8,482 nucleotides of DNA, taken from positions 1 to 8,482 of the forward strand of contig JAEEKU010000183.1 in the NCBI GenBank assembly GCA_016282555.1. The letters are read 5' to 3'. Below, piece by piece: positions 1-6,045 of the stretch (positions within the stretch are counted from its first letter, which is position 1; every line of letters starts with the position of its first letter). A program made the position numbers and the translations under genes. The DNA comes from Methanomassiliicoccaceae archaeon (GTDB lineage Archaea > Thermoplasmatota > Thermoplasmata > Methanomassiliicoccales > Methanomethylophilaceae). A model generated the notes under the pieces. It worked only from the letters and a program-made list of their open reading frames with translations. It made no database searches and was not told where the DNA came from.

Positions 1-114
1 GGCTACCAGCTGGCCGGGTGGAAAGACAACGGAAAGATCGCAGCGTTCTCCACGGAATACGAGTTCCAGATGCTGGAAGACCACACTATAGTGGCAGAAA
101 CCCTTAAGAAGTGA
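1..114 (+). CDS. C-terminal end of a repeat-domain protein, probably secreted or surface-exposed (5' end outside window)
   Basis: Only the last 37 codons are visible, in frame from base 1, ending in a tandem stop (TGA at 112-114, then TAA). The peptide contains GYQLAGWKDNGK near its start, then an alternating hydrophobic stretch around STEYEFQM, and ends in HTIVAETLKK. The order G-x-x-x-x-G-W-x-x-N-G-K, a Y-x-F-x-M strand, then D-x-T-I-x-A resembles one copy of the divergent InlB-type B-repeat (Flg_new_2-like) found near the C-terminus of many large surface or secreted proteins of bacteria and host-associated methanogens. That likeness is from memory of the family and rests on very few residues. 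The rest of the protein, including any signal peptide, lies upstream of the window. It is unlikely to be functionally linked to the ABC genes, since a GC hairpin separates them. Confidence 0.55.
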   Translation, partial: GYQLAGWKDNGKIAAFSTEYEFQMLEDHTIVAETLKK

Positions 115-120
115 TAAACA

Positions 121-148
121 GGGCGCCTCTCCTCCGGGACGGGCGCCC
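121..148 (+). terminator. GC-rich hairpin between the partial gene and the ABC operon
   Basis: GGGCGCC at 121-127 pairs perfectly with GGCGCCC at 142-148 around a 14-nt loop. It starts four bases after the tandem stop of the upstream gene, so it could mark the end of that transcript. It is followed by C residues and not by the T-run typical of archaeal termination, so it may instead be a 5' leader structure of the ABC mRNA, whose ATG is only 14 nt downstream. Confidence 0.35.
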
Positions 149-155
149 CCCCCCC
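146..155 (+). repeat. Homopolymer of ten C just before the first ABC start codon
   Basis: Ten consecutive C bases occupy 146-155, seven bases before the ATG at 163. The tract lies in non-coding leader sequence where a ribosome binding site would normally sit, and no Shine-Dalgarno-like purine motif is visible between it and the ATG. Length changes here would not shift the ABC reading frame but could alter leader spacing or structure. A tract of this kind is also prone to sequencing length errors. Confidence 0.7.
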
Positions 156-162
156 TTCGGAT

Positions 163-1911
163 ATGAGCAGTGTTTTCTCCTTTGTGAGGTTTTTCCGCAG
201 GAAGGAATGGATCCTTTCCGCAGTAACCGTCGGAATGATTCTTTTCCAGGTCTGGCTGGATCTGGAGATCCCGTCGTACATGGCGGATATAACGGACGTC
301 GTGACCGCGGGGGGAACCGCCGCCGAAGTGGCGGAGAAAGCGGCCGCGATGACCGGGTGCGCCGTCGCAAGCCTGCTCGCCGGGATATCGGTCAGCGCTC
401 TCGTCGGATGGATCTCTTCATCAGCGGCGAAGCGCATCCGCGAAGAGGAATTCGATCATATCCAGAAGTTTTCTTTTTCCGAAGTCGACCGCATCTCGTC
501 ATACAGTCTTATAACGCGCTCCACGAACGACGTCAAGCAGATCCAGGATTTCATCGGTACCGCTCTGGAATCGATGATCAAGGCGCCCGTGGTTTCCGTC
601 TGGGCGGTTCTGAGGATCAGCCAGGGGGATATGACCTGGACCGCCGCCACCATGACGGCCGTCGCAGCTATGATGATCCTCGTGTACTGCGTAATGAAGC
701 TGTCCGCTCCGCTCTACAAGAAAGTCCAGTATTTCAACGACGGGATCAACGCGGTCACGTCGGAAATGCTGGACGGCCAGAGGATGATCCGCGCCCATAA
801 CGCCCAGGAATACGAGAAGAGGAAATTCTCCGGAGCGAACGAAGCTCTGGCGGAGAACAACATCCGCGCCAATCACATCGCCTCCGTGAACGTTCCTTTC
901 AACGGTTTCATCCGCAACGTTCTGTCGATGTCGATCTACTGGACCGGCGCATTCATCATAGCCGGGAACTCGTCCGAAGAGATGAGGCTGGAGCTGTTTT
1001 CGGAAATGATCGTGTTCGCCACCTACGCCACCATGGCTCTGAACGGGTTCCGCACTCTGATGCAGATCTTCAACGTATTTCCCAGAGCCAAAGTGTCGCT
1101 GGATCGCATATTCGAAGTTCTCTCTATCGAACCGCAGATCACCGACGGAACCGAAACCGAGGGGAACGGGAGCGGAACGATATCATTCAGAAACGTCTCT
1201 TTCCGTTTTCCCGGATCCGGCGCGGATACGCTGGAAAATATAAATTTCGACGTTAAACACGGGGAAACCGTCGCCGTTATAGGGGCGACCGGATGCGGGA
1301 AAACCGCTCTTGCCATGCTCATCCCCAGATTTTACGACTGCACGTCCGGAACCATCGAGGTGGACGGGGTCGACGTCAGGAATTACAAACTGGATTCGCT
1401 GAGAGGAAAGATAGGATACGTTCCGCAGAAGGCCGTGATTCTCTCCGGAACCGTGAGGCATAACGTCGGCTACGGTTCGGACTCATATACGGACGGGGAG
1501 ATCTGGGACGCTCTGGACACCGCCTGCATTAAGGACTTCATAGAGTTGGAGGGGGGTCTGGACATTTCGCTTTCTGAGGAGGGCAGAAACATCTCTGGAG
1601 GCCAGAAGCAGAGGGTCTCCATCGCGAGGGCGGTCTGCAGAAATCCCGAGATATACGTTTTCGACGACTGCTTCTCCGCTCTGGATTTCAGCACCGACAG
1701 GGAAGTCAGGAAAAGGCTGGCGGCGAAGACGGAAGGCGCGTCCGTTTTGCTTATTACCCAGAGGATAGGCACGGCCCGCACGGCGGATCGCATACTGGTC
1801 ATGGACAGAGGAAGGATAGTGGATCAGGGAACGCATGCCGAGCTTCTCGGCAGGTGCTCCATCTATTCCGAGATCGCCGATTCCCAGGATACCGGAGGGG
1901 GCTCATGGTAA
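163..1911 (+). CDS. ABC exporter half-transporter, degenerate subunit of a heterodimer (permease fused to ATPase)
   Basis: This 582-residue protein has an N-terminal six-helix exporter domain (about residues 1-310) fused to an ABC ATPase domain (about 335-582), the layout of MdlA/MdlB, LmrC/LmrD and TM287/288-type multidrug or lipid exporters in the cytoplasmic membrane. Visible motifs are Walker A GATGCGKT at 374-381, the Q-loop in VPQKAVILSG, signature ISGGQ at 477-481 and Walker B ending VFDD at 501-502. Two catalytic positions are altered: the Walker B glutamate is Asp502, and the H-loop histidine is Gln533 (in LLITQR). This marks it as the subunit carrying the degenerate ATP site, with the partner encoded directly downstream. 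ATG at 163 is the first in-frame start after tandem stops at 112-117, and the N-terminus has the expected length. The stop overlaps the next gene's start. The transported substrate cannot be told from sequence. Confidence 0.93.
   Translation: MSSVFSFVRFFRRKEWILSAVTVGMILFQVWLDLEIPSYMADITDVVTAGGTAAEVAEKAAAMTGCAVASLLAGISVSALVGWISSSAAKRIREEEFDHIQKFSFSEVDRISSYSLITRSTNDVKQIQDFIGTALESMIKAPVVSVWAVLRISQGDMTWTAATMTAVAAMMILVYCVMKLSAPLYKKVQYFNDGINAVTSEMLDGQRMIRAHNAQEYEKRKFSGANEALAENNIRANHIASVNVPFNGFIRNVLSMSIYWTGAFIIAGNSSEEMRLELFSEMIVFATYATMALNGFRTLMQIFNVFPRAKVSLDRIFEVLSIEPQITDGTETEGNGSGTISFRNVSFRFPGSGADTLENINFDVKHGETVAVIGATGCGKTALAMLIPRFYDCTSGTIEVDGVDVRNYKLDSLRGKIGYVPQKAVILSGTVRHNVGYGSDSYTDGEIWDALDTACIKDFIELEGGLDISLSEEGRNISGGQKQRVSIARAVCRNPEIYVFDDCFSALDFSTDREVRKRLAAKTEGASVLLITQRIGTARTADRILVMDRGRIVDQGTHAELLGRCSIYSEIADSQDTGGGSW
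1894..1900 (+). promoter_or_regulatory. Ribosome binding site fixing the start of the second ABC gene
   Basis: GGAGGGG ends four bases before ATG at 1905. It is a strong match to the archaeal Shine-Dalgarno sequence and favours this ATG over the in-frame ATG at 1854, which lies deeper inside the first ABC gene. It sits within the last codons of the first gene, so the two proteins are probably translationally coupled. Confidence 0.8.
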
Positions 1912-3761
1912 ACCGCGTTCCCAACATCGACGGCGGCTACTCCAGAAAAGGGGTGCTAAAAGACAAGCCCAGATCCATGCTGAAATCCTGGAAGATGATC
2001 CTTCTGTACCTGAAGAATCACAAAGCCGTCTTCCTGTTTTCGATGTTCATGGTCGGCGTGGAATCCCTGCTGACCGTATTCGCCCCCAACTACATCAGCG
2101 AGATAACCGATCTGATCTCGGACGGCCTTTATTCCGGCGTCATAGATCTGGAGAAGGTCTCCTATTACGGATTAATCATTCTCGGCCTGTATCTTTTCGG
2201 AACTATAGCGATGTTTCTGCGCAATTATCTGATGGCCGATCTGTCCCAGCATGTGGCGCGCGAGATGAGGAACGACATGCAGGAGAAGATGGACCGTCTT
2301 CCGCTGAAATTCTTCGACACTTGCCGCAAAGGGGACGTGATGAGCCGGTTCACCAACGACGCCGATACGGTCGCATCCGCTCTGAACAGGAGCATGGCCG
2401 TGTTCGTCCACGGAATAGTGCTTCTCGTTCTGTGTTCGGCGATGATGCTCCTCACGGACGTAACTCTCTCGGCGGTGTGCATGATCACTGTTTTCGCCGG
2501 AATGGGCCTCTCTTCGATCGTGGTGAAGCGCACCCAGAAATATTACCGCTCCCAGCAGCGCAATCTCGGACGCATGTACGGCTTCATTTCCGAGCTGTAT
2601 TCCGCGCACGACATCGCGATGGCTTATTCCGCTTCCCGGCTCAACAAAAAAGAGTTCGACTCCGTAAACGAGGAGCTGCGCGCGAGCGGATTCCGTTCTG
2701 AGATAACCATGGGGCTTCTTCCCGCGGTGATGAGGTTCTTCGGGAATCTGGGATACATCGCTGTGTGCATCGTCGGTTCCGTGATGGTTCTGGAGGGAAG
2801 CATAACCATCGGAACGGTGGTGGCTTTCATCTTTTTCGTGAAGATATACATGGGTCCGCTCGACATGATCTCCAGCTCTCTCGGGAATATACAGGCCGCG
2901 GGGGCCGGAGCGGAGAGGATACGCGATTTCCTGAGCGCGGAGGAGATGGATCCGGAGAAGGAGGGAGTGACAGCCGGCTCCGTGCGCGGCAGCGTGGAAT
3001 TCCGCAACGTGTGCTTCGGATATCTGGAAGGGGAGGAGACTCTGAAGAATCTCACCTTTTCGGTAAAACCCGGGCAGAAGATAGCGATCGTGGGGCATAC
3101 CGGAGCGGGAAAGACCACCATAGTGAATCTGCTGATGCGCTTTTACGAGATCGGAAGCGGGGAGATCACGATAGACGGAATTTCCATAGGGGACATGTCC
3201 CGCAGGTACCTCCGCAGCCTGTTCTGCATAGTTCTCCAGGATTCCTGGCTTTTCGACGGGACTCTCAGGGAAAACATCGCCTACTGCTCGGATGCCGGCG
3301 ACGCGGAGATACTGGAAGCTTGCAGATCCGTCGGCCTGGACAGGCTGGTGGAGTCTTTGCCGGACGGACTGGATACCAGAATACGCTCCGGAACGGGTTT
3401 CTCCGGAGGGCAGAAGCAGCAGATCTGCATAGCCAGAGCCCTGCTCGACAAATCACCCATGCTGATTCTGGACGAGGCTACGAGCTCGGTGGATACCAGG
3501 ACCGAAGTTCTGATCCAGAACGCCATCGACCGTCTCGCCGCCGGAAGGACGTCGTTTGTAATAGCCCACAGGCTGTCCACCGTCCGCAACGCGGATCTCA
3601 TTCTCGTGATCAGAGACGGAAGCGTGGTCCAGATGGGAACCCACTCCTCTCTCCTGGAGAAGGACGGGGAATACCGCAGGATCTACCGCTCGCAGTTCGA
3701 TCCGCTGCGATCGTTTACCGTTAAATACCAAGTTTTACTAACAGGGTCGGTGCCGGCCTGA
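1905..3761 (+). CDS. ABC exporter half-transporter, catalytically canonical partner subunit
   Basis: This 618-residue fused permease/ATPase partners the protein encoded just upstream. A hydrophilic N-terminal extension of about 35 residues precedes six membrane helices (to about residue 330), then the nucleotide-binding domain. Walker A GHTGAGKT is at 397-404, the Q-loop in IVLQDSWLFDG, signature FSGGQ at 499-503, Walker B LILDE with the catalytic glutamate at 524, and the H-loop histidine at 555 (VIAHRLSTVRNAD). All catalytic residues are standard, in contrast to the first subunit, so ATP hydrolysis in the heterodimer should occur mainly at the site built from this Walker A/B and the ISGGQ of the partner. 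The start at 1905 overlaps the upstream stop within ATGGTAA and has a strong ribosome binding site. The last codons are AT-rich (TTA, CTA, ACA) and unlike the rest of the gene, probably because they hold the citrate synthase promoter. Confidence 0.93.
   Translation: MVNRVPNIDGGYSRKGVLKDKPRSMLKSWKMILLYLKNHKAVFLFSMFMVGVESLLTVFAPNYISEITDLISDGLYSGVIDLEKVSYYGLIILGLYLFGTIAMFLRNYLMADLSQHVAREMRNDMQEKMDRLPLKFFDTCRKGDVMSRFTNDADTVASALNRSMAVFVHGIVLLVLCSAMMLLTDVTLSAVCMITVFAGMGLSSIVVKRTQKYYRSQQRNLGRMYGFISELYSAHDIAMAYSASRLNKKEFDSVNEELRASGFRSEITMGLLPAVMRFFGNLGYIAVCIVGSVMVLEGSITIGTVVAFIFFVKIYMGPLDMISSSLGNIQAAGAGAERIRDFLSAEEMDPEKEGVTAGSVRGSVEFRNVCFGYLEGEETLKNLTFSVKPGQKIAIVGHTGAGKTTIVNLLMRFYEIGSGEITIDGISIGDMSRRYLRSLFCIVLQDSWLFDGTLRENIAYCSDAGDAEILEACRSVGLDRLVESLPDGLDTRIRSGTGFSGGQKQQICIARALLDKSPMLILDEATSSVDTRTEVLIQNAIDRLAAGRTSFVIAHRLSTVRNADLILVIRDGSVVQMGTHSSLLEKDGEYRRIYRSQFDPLRSFTVKYQVLLTGSVPA
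3720..3727 (+). promoter_or_regulatory. Probable TATA box for citrate synthase, inside the ABC gene end
   Basis: GTTAAATA matches the archaeal TATA consensus TTTAAATA at seven of eight bases and lies in an AT-rich patch within GC-rich coding DNA. Transcription would start about 25 bp downstream, near 3750, leaving a leader of roughly a dozen bases before ATG 3763. Citrate synthase could then be expressed independently of the ABC operon, though read-through is also possible because the gap is only 1 bp. Confidence 0.5.
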
Positions 3762-3762
3762 A

Positions 3763-5121
3763 ATGAACCGCGAACAATCGGAATTCCTTGAAAAAAAGTG
3801 CGATGCGTGCAAGAACGTCGATGTTTTCCAGCCTGATTTTTACGCCAGATACGACGTGAAAAAAGGTCTCAGGGATTCCGACGGAAGGGGCGTCGTCGTC
3901 GGACTGACCAACGTTTCCCAGGTGGACGGCTCATAGACCGAGAACGGGGTAAGGATACACTGCCCCGGAAAATTATGCTACCGCGGATACGATATAAAGG
4001 ATATCTGCGGCGGATTTCTCGGAAAGAGATTCGGTTTCGAGGAGACCGCGTACCTTCTGCTGTTCGGATCCCTTCCCTCGGAGAAAGATCTTCTGGAATT
4101 CAAAAAGTACCTTTCGGAAGTGCGCGTCCTGCCCCAGACTTTCACGAGAGACATAATCATGAAAGCCGCGGGGAAGGACATCATGAACTCCATGACCCGC
4201 AGCATTCTGTTTCTGGCCTCTTACGACGAGCAGGTTCCGGACAATTCTCTGATAAACGTGATGAGGCAGTGCCTGTACCTTATCAGCGTCTTTCCGATGC
4301 TTTCCATTTACGGGTATCACGCGTACAACCATTACGTCAACGGGGACAGCATGTACATCCATCATCCGGATCCGTCTCTTTCCACGGCGGAGAACATCCT
4401 GAGGATGCTGAGGCCGGACAGGTCCTGCACCGAGCTCGAGGCCGCGGTTCTGGATCTGGCTCTCGTTCTGCACATGGAGCACGGGGGAGGAAACAACTCC
4501 ACGTTCACCACCCGCGTGACGACGTCCAGCGGCTCCGATACCTATGCGGTCATCGCCGCGGCCATGTCTTCCCTCAAGGGACCGAAGCACGGAGGGGCGA
4601 ACCTCAAGGTGATGGATATGATGGACAACATCCGCGCGAACGTTCGGGATGTTACGGACGAAGAGGAGCTGAGATCCTACCTGAACCGCATTCTGGACAA
4701 GGACGCTTTCGATCGCCAGGGCCTCATATACGGGATGGGCCACGCCATTTACACGATATCCGATCCCAGAGCGGAGATCTTCAGAACTTTCGTAGAGAAA
4801 CTGGCTGCGGAAAAGCACAGGGAGCGGGATTTCAGGATGTATCAGACGATCGAGAGAATCGCCCCCGATCTTATAACCGCGAAGAAGAAGAACAAAAACG
4901 GGGTATGCGCCAACGTGGACTTCTACAGCGGTCTGGTCTACGACATGCTGGGGATCCCGAGGGAACTGTACACTCCGCTGTTCTCCATAGCCAGAATCGT
5001 CGGGTGGAGCGCCCACCGCATGGAAGAGCTGATAACATCCAACAAAATTCTGCGTCCGGCATACGTCAACGTGCATCCCGAACGCAGTTATGTGGAACTG
5101 GAAGACAGGAAATCGGATTAA
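3763..5121 (+). CDS. gltA: Citrate synthase (Si-type) with an in-frame amber codon, possible pyrrolysine protein
   Basis: Citrate synthase condenses oxaloacetate and acetyl-CoA to citrate; in a methanogen this would feed 2-oxoglutarate and glutamate synthesis. Read through the TAG at codon 58, the frame gives 452 residues ending in TAA, the usual length for the clostridial-type form. The catalytic triad is intact: His276 in KGPKHGGAN, His327 in GMGHAIYTISDPR and Asp386 in ANVDFYSG. The stretch HMEHGGGNNSTF (about 237-248) and the C-terminal GWSAHRMEEL are also characteristic. The family-like sequence begins well before the amber codon (YDVKKGLRDSDGRG, VVVGLTNVSQV) and resumes right after it (PGKLCYRGYDIKDI), without any frameshift. 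Starting downstream, for example at GTG 4120, would remove about 119 conserved residues. Alternatives are a pseudogene or a sequencing error. A CxxC lies at 13-16. No strong ribosome binding site is visible; GGTG at 3749-3752 is a weak candidate. The stop overlaps the stop of the convergent gene. Confidence 0.9.
3934..3936 (+). other. In-frame TAG codon, candidate pyrrolysine site
   Basis: TAG is codon 58 of the citrate synthase frame, within VSQVDGS-TAG-TENGVRIH. By alignment from memory with clostridial-type enzymes (GDVHGYIVDDGEKVPVPGRL), it falls next to or at the tyrosine/isoleucine of a surface segment between the N-terminal region and the YRGxDI motif, away from the catalytic residues. 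All seven visible genes end in TAA or TGA, as expected if TAG is a sense codon. Seven stops are too few to prove reassignment. Confidence 0.6.
5118..5121. other. Shared palindromic TTAA holding two convergent stop codons
   Basis: The plus-strand TAA of citrate synthase is 5119-5121 and the minus-strand TAA of the marker 8 gene is 5118-5120, so the genes overlap by three bases. There is no intergenic space, so any terminator for either transcript must lie inside the opposing gene. Confidence 0.9.
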
Positions 5122-5954
5122 CCGAAGAAGATCAGCGGAGAGGGCTCGTCTCTGGGCCCGCCCTGGTAAGGAGTCTTTCCGATCGATTCCAGCTTCTTCA
5201 GGACCAGCTGCTTTCCGAGATCGGTGACGCCGTAGATCTGGATTTTGTTTCCCGCGACGAGAACGTCTCTTCTCTCGGCCTCCCTGCGGACGTTTCCGGA
5301 TGCGCAGGCGGTGATGATATCGCAGTTGTCGAACAGTTTTCTGGCGCCTCCGCAGGTCGCGTGGCTGGAGTGGACTCCGACGATCAGGGCTCTGCTTCCG
5401 TACTTCTTTCTTATCGTCTCCGCATCGTCAGGTATCGCTACCGTCACGGAGAATCTCTTATAATCTCTGGAGCCGGCAAGATCCGCTCCCCTCACCATGT
5501 CCAGAGGAACCGTCTCCGGGTCGAGGACGTTGTCTCTCCCGACGGCATCCAGAACCGTCTGCAGAGGCGACGTTTCCACCAGTCCGGAGATTCTTCCGCA
5601 CATTCCCTGGAGGAGCGCCGGTTCGGTGATGACGGCGGTTCCGCATCCGTCCGCGGCTATGACGGCGGCGTCGAGATCGCCTTTGGAAAGGGCTTCGCTC
5701 AGTATTTCGGAAACTCCGAACGTTACGTAGTCGTCCGCGCGGACGATCCTGTTTTCGGTGCAGAATCCGAAGTCTCTGATGCGGAATTCTATGTTTTCAC
5801 GGACTTTTTCAGAGGAAATATCCTCTATTCCGCAGAGTTTTTTGAACAAGGGGCAGTATTTCAGCTCCGGAGTGCCGACTTCGGTGACTATTCCGTCCTC
5901 TATTACGACTCTGGTCATGCCAATGGCATCGAACACGTGTCTGCTCACGGCCAT
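5118..5954 (-). CDS. Methanogenesis marker protein 8 (DUF2099 family)
   Basis: The protein has 278 residues from ATG at 5954. I recognise the family from the N-terminal VVIEDGIVTEVG, then KYCPLFKK (Cys34), ENIEFRIRDFG, FGVSEIL, the glycine-rich AVIAADGCGTAV, GRISGLVETSPL, VLDPETVPLDMV, and near the C-terminus CDIITACASGNVR and GVTDLGK. This set is typical of a protein family largely confined to methanogens; its biochemical role is, to my knowledge, not settled. Several cysteines (34, 41, DGCG, ATCGG, DNCD, TACAS) could bind metal or be redox-active, which is inference. No signal peptide or membrane helix is seen, so it is likely cytosolic. The frame is open back to an ATG at 6020, but that would place the TATA box inside the gene and add a non-family N-terminus, so 5954 is preferred. 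It lies 91 bp after the MFS gene on the same strand and converges on citrate synthase. Confidence 0.85.
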   Translation of the reverse strand: MAVSRHVFDAIGMTRVVIEDGIVTEVGTPELKYCPLFKKLCGIEDISSEKVRENIEFRIRDFGFCTENRIVRADDYVTFGVSEILSEALSKGDLDAAVIAADGCGTAVITEPALLQGMCGRISGLVETSPLQTVLDAVGRDNVLDPETVPLDMVRGADLAGSRDYKRFSVTVAIPDDAETIRKKYGSRALIVGVHSSHATCGGARKLFDNCDIITACASGNVRREAERRDVLVAGNKIQIYGVTDLGKQLVLKKLESIGKTPYQGGPRDEPSPLIFFG

Positions 5955-5968
5955 GCGAATAACAGGGA

Positions 5969-5999
5969 CGTCCGGAATATATATTATAACCCGTCCGGA
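5969..5999 (-). repeat. 8-bp direct repeat flanking the marker 8 TATA box
   Basis: CGTCCGGA (plus-strand reading) occurs at 5969-5976 and again at 5992-5999, a spacing of 23 bp or roughly two helical turns, bracketing the TATA element. The arrangement suits two bound regulator subunits, or it may be chance in DNA where CCGG is common. Confidence 0.45.
5976..5989 (-). promoter_or_regulatory. TATA box of the marker 8 gene, probably leaderless transcript
   Basis: TTATAATATATATT on the minus strand is an uninterrupted 14-base AT block in GC-rich surroundings. Its centre is about 29 bp before the ATG at 5954, so transcription should start within a few bases of the start codon. No Shine-Dalgarno motif is visible, which fits a leaderless mRNA. 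Confidence 0.75.
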
Positions 6000-6009
6000 G
6001 GGGAAGGGC

Positions 6010-6035
6010 GGGACCGGCACGGCGTTTCCGGCCCC
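6010..6035 (-). terminator. Hairpin downstream of the MFS gene
   Basis: On the minus strand GGGGCCGG and CCGGTCCC form an 8-bp stem (one G-U pair) with a 10-nt loop, starting about ten bases after the MFS stop codon. The following bases are pyrimidine-rich (CCCTTCCCCTCC) and not a T-run, so termination is plausible but weakly supported. It separates the MFS gene from the marker 8 promoter. Confidence 0.4.
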
Positions 6036-6045
6036 TTATGCTGTT

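Noticed and set aside
1854..1904. An earlier in-frame ATG for the second ABC gene
   Set aside because: It lacks a good ribosome binding site and overlaps the first gene by 58 bases, whereas ATG 1905 has GGAGGGG four bases upstream.
2172..3098. A 308-codon minus-strand frame opposite the second ABC gene
   Set aside because: It is His/Arg/Glu-rich low-information sequence opposite a clear ABC transporter, with no ribosome binding site or family resemblance.
3973..5076. A 367-codon minus-strand frame opposite citrate synthase
   Set aside because: It is fully antisense to a conserved enzyme, has no recognisable motif and no promoter signal; it is a mirror of the coding bias.
4120..5121. A short 333-residue citrate synthase starting at GTG 4120
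   Set aside because: It would lose about 119 N-terminal residues that match the family on both sides of the amber codon; reading through the TAG explains the sequence better.
5955..6020. An earlier in-frame ATG (6020) for the marker 8 gene
   Set aside because: The TATA box at 5976-5989 would be inside the coding region, and the extra 22 residues do not resemble the family.
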